DNA of 62,068 nucleotides. It comes from Hymenopellis radicata. Taxonomy: Eukaryota > Basidiomycota > Agaricomycetes > Agaricales > Physalacriaceae. Position 1 is the first letter of the stretch; every line of letters starts with the position of its first letter. Location of the stretch: the NCBI GenBank assembly GCA_015501595.1, contig JADNRX010000320.1, forward strand, positions 1-62,068, read 5' to 3'. A program made the position numbers and the translations under genes. The notes under the pieces were generated by a model, which was given only the letters and a program-made list of their open reading frames with translations, made no database searches and was not told the origin of the DNA. Shown here in pieces: positions 34,185 to 43,756 of the stretch.

Positions 34185-36574
34185 CTAATTCAGCATTACA
34201 ATATCACTATCATACTCTTGTTCTTTGTTGGAAATGACCATTGCATCCACAGCATTCATGGCGCTCCTACTCTGCTCCTGCTCATTTTCTGAAATATCAA
34301 TCACCTCAAGAGCACTGCTGCGCTCAATGCACTGCTCCTGCTCATCACCTAAGATGTTGATTACCTCGAGAGCGCCGTGTTCCTGCCCCTGCTCATCGTC
34401 CGAAACATCAACTACCTCGATTGGGTCACCATCACCCTCCTCCCGCTCATCGTCTGAGATGTTGATCACCTCAAGAGTTCTGTGGCCCTGCCCCTGTTCG
34501 TTGTCCGAAACATCAGCCACTTTAATTGGGTCGCCATCGCCCTGCTCCCACTCATCATCTGAGATGTTTATCACCTCGAGAGCGATGCCTCCCTGTCCCG
34601 GCTTGTTGTCCAAGACATCAACGACCTCGAGTGCGCCACTCCTGGGCTTTTGCTTCTTGCTCTGCTCAATCTCAGTGGCTATATTGTCATCCTCTTCCTC
34701 TCTGTTCTTTTCCTCTTCACTCCCATCATCATCATTCTCGAAGTCTTCATTCGTATCCTCGTCATCTTCGTCATTACTTTCACTACCCTCATTATTGTCC
34801 TCTCTGTCGCTGGTGTCGCCTTCATCGCCGTTGCCGTCTCCGTTGTCGTTGTCACCGTCGCCTCCGTTGTCAACCGCCAGACGGTGACCACTGCCAGTGA
34901 CTATGGCATCACATCAGTATTGCGGCGGGGGAAGAGGGAATATGCTTACTAAGGAAGTCGGTCAATGAGCGAAGAAGCGGCGGAAGGACATGTTTGTACA
35001 CCTTAGATACGTGGCACCATCGGTCATCAGAGTAGGCAGAGTATGATAGATGATAACAGCGGGAACTTTGACGGCATACTGTCGATAAGTCGCGGATGAA
35101 AGACACTTGAAAGCGTTAACTTGAATGACTTGACTCTTCTGAAGGGCAACTTTTGCGACCATGAATGATTTACTGGCTGCTGGATCAAATAAATGCTTCA
35201 CAACAGTGACAAAATCACTAGAGAGATACTATATGCTAAGGGTCAGTGCGGATTAGGAATCCAGGCAGTGAATTCTACCGTTCCCAACTGGAGAGCCTTG
35301 AAATAATAGCCTGGAACAATATCGTCACGAAGTAGCGTAAGTTTTGCTTCAAGTGTCGGATGGATATAGAGCGTGTGCATATCCATGACTGCCCCGAGAT
35401 TCGGGGAGCGAGGGACAAAGTCTGTTTCCCTGAGGCTTTCCGTAATTACGGGTGCAGCGTAGAGCTGGACCACTGTATAGTCAGGAAAAGTATCGGGAAT
35501 CTTGCTGGCTAGGTGGGGGAAACGCGACGGTAACATGCCGGATGTGTTCGTCGTCAGCTCAAGGCCCAAGGTGGTACGCCAGGCTTGACAAAACACGGTA
35601 AAGTCAGCACAAGATAACGTGTAAAATGCTTCGCGAAGGTCATCACCAAGGGAAGTGCGAGCGAGACCAGCCGCGATTGCCCCACCGCATCCCTTTAATC
35701 CCACCTACAGGATACTCTTCAATAAACCAAGCGTTGATGAGTAACTATATATAGTATTTACCTCATCGTAGTCGCCACCGGCCAGGAGTGCAAAAAGTAG
35801 AAGGCCACCGATAGACATTCCAAGCTCCTCTGTGATACGGTTCTGAGAGTATATTGTGAGTGAAGGAAATTGTTCCTTGAGCTCAAGACTGATAGGCAAT
35901 TCAAAATGGCATTTAACACGAATTGAGAAGCTGACCTGCGGCCCATGGTGCACGTTCCGAAAACAAGAGCATCACTGTCCTCAGTGATGACAAGGTCAAT
36001 AACCTTGCGATAGTTGAGAGCCGCCAACTCGGCTTCAGCCTCGCCGCGGGCCTGCAGAATGTGAGCGATATAAACTACTTTCAGTGCTAAAGCCCTGACA
36101 TCAAGATGATAGAAACCAAAAGCATCAATTAACTCTTTGAAAACTCCGATAAGCCAACCTGGGGAGTGGATGACCCTCTTGCCGCGCTTGAATTTCGGTC
36201 GTTCTGGTCCATCGAAGACGAACAGCGGTACGATCGCAAAATTCAGCAGTTTCGCAAGTCGGCGTAGGAGCTCCTTCACTTCGGCATTCGAGCCCTTATG
36301 AACATGTTGTATATTACGACCATGGAGGATACGTTGGATCCACAAGCTGATAATATGAGAACAAGAAAAAAATGAAGCTGACGGACATACCACGCGTCAA
36401 CTCCAACAACAATATACCCCTTTTCTCGACGCTGAGCAACAAAACCTTCCATTGCCGAAATCTCATGAAGAGACACGACTTGAGTGACTGTCTTGATATG
36501 CTATCAAGGGGCATTTGTATGTCGAGTAGAACGGCTAGTGTAACTCACATCGTAAAGGCCAGAAATTCCCATGA
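34185..36574 (-). CDS. XPG/GEN1-like nuclease with SUMO-interaction-like tail (656 aa)
   Basis: Nine exons, all phases agreeing: 36574-36551, 36500-36391, 36346-36100, 36051-35954, 35888-35762, 35704-35279, 35228-35058, 35001-34950, 34900-34185; 656 residues. Start MGISGLYD is the canonical XPG N-terminus (MG-x-x-GL). Metal ligands are all present: GVDACLWIQR, FVFDGPERPKFKRGKRV, ARGEAEAELAALNYRKVIDL, TEDSDALVFG, and LLAGGDYDEVGLKGCGGAIA (helix-two-turn-helix). The family cuts flaps, forks or Holliday junctions; the domain order here is nearest GEN1/Yen1-type fungal proteins, in the nucleus. Exon 9 (residues about 418-656) is an Asp/Glu/Asn-rich linker followed by repeats with hydrophobic-acidic cores: VVDVLDN, VINISDDE (twice), VADVSDNE, VVDVSDDE, VINILGDE, VIDISENE. 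These fit SUMO-interacting motifs. Function of the tail is inferred. Confidence 0.9.
34230..34640 (-). repeat. Coding repeat: SIM-like array, about 105-bp period
   Basis: Within the last exon of the XPG-like gene a unit of about 35 codons (LEVINISDDE...GDGDPI.V.DVSD.EQGQ) recurs about two and a half times, followed by shorter derivatives. Each unit brings two hydrophobic-acidic motifs. Confidence 0.88.
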
Positions 36575-37870
36575 TGGTGAGTGAGAGCAGGGTCTTAGAA
36601 CAAATGCGGTGTGATCAGATTCACAGCTGAAAACAAACCACGTGAATGGGAACTTTCAGTAATCGAATGCAGCACCTTGAAGTAAGCAAACAGAAGCATT
36701 ATTTCCAGAGGCAGACGGGGCGGAGTGCCAGTACTGTACTATTACGGGCTGGTCTTCACGTAACGCGTAACGGGGGGGTCTTTTGATCTTATCGGACCCC
36801 GCCGATCGCCTGGAAATCCTAATCGGGTTTCCATCAAATTTTTTTTATAAAAATCTGTGAAGACATGACTGTAATAGTACAGTAAATCACGATCCTGGCC
36901 ACTGAACAAGACCATCGATTAATGATTCCGCTAGCAGAGACGCACCTTAGGCTTGTAACTGCTGAACTGTCCGTGCGAGTAGGCCAAGCCCTCCAAACGA
37001 ATAGGAAGCTTGACGTCGCAACCACCAACAATGTTCTAAATCTTGAACTCAGAGAATTTTGCGTCGAGTCCGAGTTTCTAGGGCACCCACACCATCTGAA
37101 TCCCATGAAATCGTTCCTGCGTGATTCCGGAAGTTGTGAGTCGAAAGATCTCAGAGGATAAAGTCACTGCCCAGTCGTTGAACGCATCGATTTCGAACTT
37201 GATGGAGGCCAACATTGAATATTGAACTGCCACTTTTGGACTTGGCCATGATCGACTTTCCAGACTTGGTTCCTTCCATCACGTCCTTTCAAGTCGTGTC
37301 GCGTTGTCGAACTCGATCCTTCACTGGGTGTCGCGCTCGTCGCCATGGTTACATACTACGGTCCCCTTGAACGAATCAGCTCTGAATGTGCACCGAAGCA
37401 AGACTACCAATTTCTCCTTCAAATAATCTGAACCCCGATCTGGATGAGGTGAGCGACTCAGACTAAGAGATGAACACCGACGTACCTATGCTGCTGTCCC
37501 CACCGGTTCCTCCGCTGTTTCCCATCCGACTCCCGACCTCTCAAAAATCTGAGCTCGAATCTAAGCGAGCTTAACTACTACCACTACCATCTTTGAGACC
37601 ATCTGCTCTGGCTGTTTGGATATGAACTCGCCATTCTTCGAAGTTCCACCCTTCGACAAACTCTAAACCAGGATCTCGGCGAATTGAGCTGGCATCTGGA
37701 TGGTCCGAGACGTTGTGGCTGCCTGGATGAAGTGGTTGCTTACGATGATACTTCTGCCGCCTGGCTGACCTTGTTCTAATATGAATCCGGATCGACGGTG
37801 ACGAGGACCGCGGAAAGCCAGCAACGAACCGATTCCTGGCTGCTCTTTCAAAGATAACCGGCCTGGCTTG
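36575..37870. other. Unassigned region
   Basis: Upstream flank of the XPG-like gene and short open frames such as 37164-37346 and 37571-37927 (minus). None recognised. The latter might belong to the decayed sacsin-like gene that follows, but there is no motif to show it. Confidence 0.35.
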
Positions 37871-37875
37871 TCTTT

Positions 37876-39270
37876 TCAGTGGGCTAAGCTCATTAAACAC
37901 GCAGTGAAATTTCCCGCTTGCTCCCAAGTTATGAATAGTCGGGAGACTGGCGAACAGCTTGAGAGAAGGTAAGCGTACCCTTTCCTTGTTTGAGTCGTTC
38001 TTGCCACAAGTCCAACACAGTGACAGCGTGGTAGCGGCGGGAAAACAAAAGTTGACAGCAATTCCCGCAGTGTACTACACACCTTACCACGGTCAATGTT
38101 GATACACACCGTCCAGTGATAAAGCAGTCGATGAATCGTTCAAAAGCGACATCCTCCGCCGTGTACACGAGAAGATAACGACGCCTGGCGCATATCCGCA
38201 GACAGTCGCAGAGCTCGATATCATATCACAATAAATTCATCCAAGCTTACCATTAATGCCGCATGGGCTGTGTGCGGAACAAGCGCCAGGTATAGCACCT
38301 TGAGATCGTCCATCATGTCCTGGATATACACTGGCGGCTAGACGATTGATACCCCAGCGACATACCGATTTGGAATCGATCGAATTTGACGCGACACGTA
38401 ACGGTACAAGTGCGAAACGTTGAACCTGTGCTATGACTCCGCGGGATGAGGCCGGAGGGGCATCCAGCGACTTTTGACGCTACCACGGCTGTAAGAACGT
38501 TGGCTGGAAGGTGCTTCCAGTAAAGGCTATCCCAAGTATTCACGTGCGTTTGATGGGGCGGCCAAAACGCTGTAGAGGCGCTGGGCGCCGTCGGACTCGA
38601 TGAGGATCGGGAAAAGGGCAGCCATGTCCTCGGGAGATATTCATCAAGGAGCATCTGATTCCAATCAATGAGGACATTGAATGCTGGTATTAGTTGCGCC
38701 ACTTTACGTTTACAAGGATCAGCTTACCTGTCATTACTACTACTTACGCGCAATGCCAACTTCGCTCATGTTGGAAAGATTCTGTCTGGAGGACTGTGTA
38801 GGAACGAACAGGTCATGTACATGCCAGGGAAAGCCGGTTCCTAATGCGGAAGATAAGTGAACAGCCGCCCAGCCGCCCAGCCATCCCATTCAACGGTACA
38901 GCAATTGCGAGGGTCGGAAAGCAAGTTTAAGTGCTTTTTCCGGTGACTGACGAACATCTCTCCCAAGTCGGTGTTCCATCGATGTTGCGGAATCTGCCTG
39001 CGAGAACAACGACTGGAAGATCCTCCAGTCCTTCGAAGGTATCCCATCGATCTCAACGTGCACAACAATGGAGAATTCGGAGGGCGTATCTTTATATATT
39101 GAGGCACCTACGGTTCCTTGCCTCGTCAATGCACCATATCTCTATTCTCTTAACATGTTTGAGGAAGAGTAGGTCGAGTTCCTCATGGACGAAGTCAACA
39201 AAGAGGGTCTACACCCTCTGGTGTGACGACTTGCGATGGAGCGGAAGTCTGATGAATGAGCCACCGGGTT
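37876..39270 (-). pseudogene. Sacsin-like protein pseudogene
   Basis: Broken copy of a fungal sacsin-like protein (large protein with an N-terminal HSP90-type ATPase region). Minus-strand blocks in order: a GSFIRLPL-like start and TLFVDFVHEELDLLFLKHVK with RIEIWCIDEARNRRCLN (about 39115-39235), then LIPAFNVLIDWNQMLLDEYL (about 38640-38700), DSLYWKHLPANVLTAVV, and VYIQDMMDDLKVLYLALVPH (about 38280-38340). The blocks lie in different frames, one has an internal stop just before TLFVDF, and the ATPase core preceding them was not found within the window. The family assignment rests on remembered fungal sacsin-like sequences and could be wrong in detail; the broken state is clear. Confidence 0.6.
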
Positions 39271-39450
39271 GGGAAAAAAATCGTTATGCTGTATTCTGGG
39301 AACTCCATGATGACATGATCTCTAATGCGGAATTGGTCGCTACTACAAAATAAGAATGACTGTGGGTATACCGTGAGCGTGCAGAGAGCAAACTCGAAGT
39401 AGATGTAGGGTGGCCAGTACTGATGGACACGATACCGCGCCGACTTCTCA

Positions 39451-40330
39451 TTAGCATTCGCCGTCTCCCTCTTCCCTTTGACTTAACCAACAGTGTCGAC
39501 GGACGAACATGTCATCCGGCCCTTCATTCGCATCTTCGCTACCTTCCCCTGGCATCTTCGACTTGGAGCGTTTTCTTGTCCGTGCCTGTTTCTTGGGACT
39601 GAGATTTTTCCTAGCCGACGAAGGTGCCAGATGAGCCCATACAAATGGATCGATGTCTTCGCCCAACCGATGCAGTCTCAACCTGTCCAATACGTGATTT
39701 ACGTGGTGTCCTTGTGACGCCAGGCTGGCGAACGCGCTTTGTAGGTTGCGACACGCAGCCAATGTACTTGGATCGTTTCCGAATCATGTTTGGATGTAGT
39801 TGTGGCCGTGAACAGTCGATGGTTGAGTGAGACCAGTATTTGTCGTCCAGATCCGTGAGATCGACGTCGACAGGAACGCTGTCCTCAGCTTCAAAGATGT
39901 CCGACAAGAGGGCGGTTATCCAACGGGGCTGAATATATTTGATCAGACAACAAATTCAAAGATATGACAGTTCTGATACCTCGATCGTCTCTATTTCCAG
40001 GCGTAGCACTCTTCAGAGGACTGGTTTGGAGAGTGTCGTCTTCCGACCCGAACCCGCCTAGATCGTAGGGAGAAGAGTCGTCTGTAATAACCTTCTTCTG
40101 CTTCCTCATCGTCGAAGGTGTCATCCATGAATTTGGAGGCACCGCGACGTATGGTATTGGCATGCGCTTAGGCGTTTTCGAGCCGGAGATAGTACTCAAT
40201 GTGCATTTGAAGCTCTGGAAGAGGTAGGCGTAGCAGTAGGAGAGTTCGCTCTCAAGTCAAGCAAGGATCTGGCTCTAAGCAATTCAGTCGACTGCATGCG
40301 CTTGAACGGAGACGTGCCGATAGGTTTACG
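39451..40330 (-). pseudogene. Unknown nuclear-type protein, frameshifted
   Basis: Consecutive minus-strand frames read like one protein cut by frame changes: TSPFKRMQSTELLRARSLLD (about 40300), KTPKRMPIPYVAVPPNSWMT (about 40180), then DIFEAEDSVPVDVDLTDLDD and RPQLHPNMIRK, YIGCVSQPTKRVRQ (39760-39890), and finally RLGEDIDPFVWAHL with a Lys/Arg-rich end (KKQARTRKRSK). Ser/Thr-Pro sites, a conserved helical core and a basic tail suggest a chromatin or replication protein, but I cannot name it. The shift near 39740 removes part of a helix, hence a pseudogene or assembly error. Confidence 0.4.
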
Positions 40331-40610
40331 TTATTGCGGAGTGTCGGGGCCGCGCCGCCACGTCCTGTGCGGCCAACATCGCCGCGTAAAGCGAGGACTT
40401 GTCGCGGTCCGCTTTGACTTTTATTCCGCCTGTAAACTATAGTAAGAGGCTATGCTGAAGGAGGTAATGAAGGCAAAAGACGAACCAGTCACGCGCGCGA
40501 TGGTTTCTTTTCCAGAGAGATCGGTGACGTGAACAAGGGTGTCCTTGAACGGTGCAAAGATGTTGGAAAAGCGTTTAGTCGCCTTCAGGAAACCGAAAAA
40601 TCGCCCCCGA
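40331..40610 (-). pseudogene. Ribosomal protein uS11 (RPS14) pseudogene
   Basis: Truncated copy of the small-subunit ribosomal protein uS11. Exon 1 (about 40608-40488) reads [20 protein letters not shown] then KETIARVTG, close to the family [25 protein letters not shown] intron (40487-40432) follows, then [19 protein letters not shown] and [10 protein letters not shown]. After AAR a frame change replaces the conserved CKELGI..LHIKLRATGG with a short tail and TAA at 40331. The N-terminal third and the C-terminal third, which reaches the decoding-centre helices, are missing. Because the intron is retained, the copy came from DNA duplication, not from a processed mRNA. Confidence 0.86.
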
Positions 40611-40984
40611 GTCCTGGCCCGACTCTAACCTTCAAAAACTCATCTTCGTGTACCACATATTAAAGCCATACTATCGGAGTGTCCTGCAGACCAGTAGGGC
40701 CAGGTTGTCAAATCTCTTTGGCAGATTTCGATGGCTTTATCAGAGTCGCAGCGTACTGGTTCTTCCAACTTCGACCGGGTCCTCCACGTTCTCCTTCGGA
40801 TTGATTTCGAATAGCGTCGAGGAACAAGGCAAACTCGTACGGACCGGCAGCCGATGCCCGTAAGTTATTGGCATGAGTCCCAGCGTTTCGACCAGAGACT
40901 AACGTGGCATCGATATCTACCGGATAGGTGTCAGGAAGGGTATGAGAAGAATGATAGGGGGAAGGTCAAACATACTAGACAGTT

Positions 40985-41571
40985 AAGCCTGTCGCGTGGA
41001 TGAGAATGACAGCGGAGTCGGTACTGCATGAGGATGACGGAGCAAAAGCCAGGCAAGGGAGGAGAACATGTTTGAAGATCGATGGGCAGACCTGGAGGCT
41101 GTGGCAGTCAGTACATTGTTAACGTGAAAACTCAAAAAGACTCACGAAGAGCAACCCTGAGGAAAGCAACAACGCATGACGCGTAACGGGCGTGTCGAGC
41201 AATGCCGGTGGAAGACGTGTCAAGGCGCAGATGGTGAGAGGGTGAGTGACACGACATAGGTAGATTGCTGACGACGCTGGGGGCGGCGTCTTATGAGAGG
41301 CCACGATAAAAGAGGAGGGACGCGGCGTATTTGATCCATTAATGCGCATCAATCGAGGACGAGAGAGAATGCCGGCCTGATAGATATGGGCGACGAACAC
41401 GGGTAAGAACGATAATGACGATGCGTGAGATATGAGCGATATCGGCTGCATCAGGTCCACCAGCACAGGATGGACTGAGTAGAATCCATAGAGGGTAGCT
41501 GTGACTTGGAGTGAAGGATAGTCGATGGGCGGGAGTGCATTTGATGGCAAGCGCTCAAGCGGGCCAGACAT
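40985..41571 (-). CDS. Uncharacterised ORF
   Basis: A minus-strand frame of 150 codons (MSGPLERLPSNALPPIDYPS...) with several hydrophobic stretches, ending near 41119. A possible intron (GTGAGT at about 41150 to CACAG at about 41098) leads to a second open piece, VCPSIFKHVLLPCLAF. No family recognised; the codon use looks coding, but the downstream exons could not be followed past 40985. It could be the 5' end of another decayed gene. Confidence 0.3.
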
Positions 41572-41827
41572 CTTGGAGGACGAGAGAAAAAGGCGTGGAG
41601 AGACTACAACTTTTGCAGGAGCACGCAGACGATGCGGTCGCGTTCACTGGTGAGAGGAGAGGTAAACACGTCTTTATTTGATGTTGTTTACCCAACGGCG
41701 GGCCAAAATCGAGAACGATGCCTATCGCCAGATCATCCTTCCTTTTTTCTTTCCTCCGTCACCTTTTTTGAACGCCTAAGCCGTCAATTCGACGACACGG
41801 CCTATGTGTAAGCCCCAGAAATGGGTG

Positions 41828-42070
41828 TATGTTTAATCAAGAAACACGCTCGAACTCTGAGCAATATGGAGCACAATAGGAGCGTCGATCTGTCGACGAG
41901 GTGTATGTTCAATCAAGAAACACGCTCGAACTTTGAGCAATATGGAGCACAATAGGAGCGTCGATCCATTCCGCATGTCGACGAGGTGTATGTTCAATCA
42001 AGAAACACGCTCGAACTTTGAGCAATATGGAGCACGATAGGAGCCTCGATCCATTCCGCGTGTCTGAGGT
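41828..42070. repeat. Three direct repeats upstream of YR-B
   Basis: Three copies (about 41828, 41901, 41986) of a 65-85 bp unit beginning GTGTATGTTCAATCAAGAAA and containing GAGCAATATGGAGCAC. Copies 2 and 3 extend with a CCATTCCGC segment missing from copy 1. They lie immediately before the YR-B gene and may be promoter repeats or one edge of an element; no copy was seen after the gene. Confidence 0.92.
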
Positions 42071-42074
42071 GTCT

Positions 42075-43756
42075 ATGACTCACTCCCGTCGTCCATATAT
42101 ATCAGTGGCGTACAATCTACAACCAGGCAACATGTCAAAGCCAAATATCCCTCCTACGCTCGAACGTTACACCTTGCTTCCCTCTGATGCTCTTGACGAC
42201 CCTGAAATCGAGGAAGATATCGCGGCGGAAGGGCAATCGCTTACCAGATGGAATCGACCTGCTCCCAAACCAGCGTTGAATGATAGATCGAGAGCAAACA
42301 TTCTGGCAGCAAGCGAGAAAGCCTTACATGAAAGCACCACCTCATGTTATAAAGGGTGAGCCTCAACTTCCGATACAGTACCAAGCAACCCCACCTCTTC
42401 GAACAACGTAGTCAAATGATCTCGTTTATCGACTTTTGCGTTGACGAGGGTCTCATACAACCTGGGGTCAATATCTTCTTGCTCGAAAAACTTGATCCGC
42501 TCACCGATTATTGGATCATTGGCTGGATAATGAAACAGTCAGTTTTGGTTACTTGTTCCGCTCCGTCATTAATGCAATGCCCTTAGCTGTGACGACGAGG
42601 ATATGCATGGAAATGTTCGTACAACGCCTCCCCAATCGTGGTCTACAGTATCCAAAATGCGTGGGGCCATGACGAAAGGCTTCGGAATTGATGGAAAGCG
42701 TGGCGCCATCCCTTGGGACAGCGCATCTGGCGAAGGAAATCCGTCGATGTCCATGACCATGGCCCATTTTTGTCGGGGCCTACATAGACGCAAGGTACGC
42801 CGATACATCTCTCTCTCTACTATGAAACGAGCTTTCATAGATTCACATCCACGGAGAAGTGCCTACCAGCGCCCGTTCGCTTACCCCGGTATGAGAACAG
42901 CATGACACGCTGTGTCCTTCGGCTGACGCCCACACAACGTAGTACACGATGGAAAGGCTTTACCTCCACAATGCGCAATTTTGGACTCATCCCAACATTG
43001 ACGACTGGGCCGGCCCTTCACTCCGAATCTGCCTCCACACTATATATTGTCTTGCCTTTGTTTGCCTGCTAAGGGCGGACGAGGTGCTTAACATTCAAGT
43101 TCAGGATCTGTCGTGGGAGCATGACAGAAACGGAATTCCTTCTCTAGTACTCGTTCTTCACTTCCGCAAGACACACCAGTTTGGCGGTGCGAACTCCAAG
43201 CGTCTTCGTTGCATGTATAGCTAAGCCAATCCTTAGAAATCAAGCCTTTCATTGTGCGGCTATTTCCACATTACTTAGCTCATCTCTGCCCAGTCCGCGC
43301 CGTCTCCCGGTGGTTGAAGCATTCTGGTATCAAGACGGGATATCTGTTTAGGAAAGTGAATCGGGATCACGAGCCGATTGTCTTGCAGAATTCCCGCATG
43401 GTAAGTTTTTTGGATGCTTGTACCTACCTAGCTGAAGCCGGTTCAGACTGGAGAGACGTTCTTGGGGTTTTTTCCGACGTAACTTAATCGACATCGACAT
43501 CGATACACCGTACTCGTTCGGTACGCATTCCTTTCGACGTGGGGGATGTCAATGGCTTTCTGTCTATATGCGCTGGCCATTGCGACAGATTTGTGAATAC
43601 GGCGGATGGTCAACAGAGTTTTCTCACCTCACGATTGTTAAATATTTAATTTCGTGGGCGGACGATCCCATGCTTCCTCGATCAGAATACTTTAATTTTG
43701 CTAGGCCTCCAGCTGTGCGATGCTTCGCATGTAACCGTACTTGTCATTGCGCTTGA
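42075..43756 (+). CDS. Tyrosine recombinase YR-B (about 457 aa)
   Basis: Seven phase-consistent exons: 42075-42355, 42412-42537, 42587-42794, 42841-42888, 42943-43186, 43237-43400, 43454-43756. Start chosen at the first in-frame ATG after the direct repeats (42075); 42132 (MSKPNIPPTLERY) is equally possible. Proposed catalytic residues: Arg in FVCLLRADEVLNIQ, HxxR in FGTHSFRRGGCQW, Tyr in LTIVKYLISWADD after ICEYGGWSTEFS. The protein ends in a Cys-rich tail, RCFACNRTCHC. It is paralogous to YR-A: exons of 126 and 164 bp match exactly, and landmarks such as HCDD, GNPSMS, LHRRK, IKPF, CPVR and RDHE align. The YR-A intron at DWAG is absent here. The last intron needs the second of two AG acceptors; the first gives a stop. 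Confidence 0.82.

Noticed and set aside
34225..34887. 220-codon plus-strand ORF rich in Ser
   Set aside because: It is exactly antisense to the acidic tail of the XPG-like gene; GAN/GAY codons read as Ser/Leu-rich sequence on the other strand.
16686..43756. A Starship-type giant element
   Set aside because: The recombinases do not show recognisable DUF3435 captain features, no terminal repeats were found, and such elements are known from ascomycetes.
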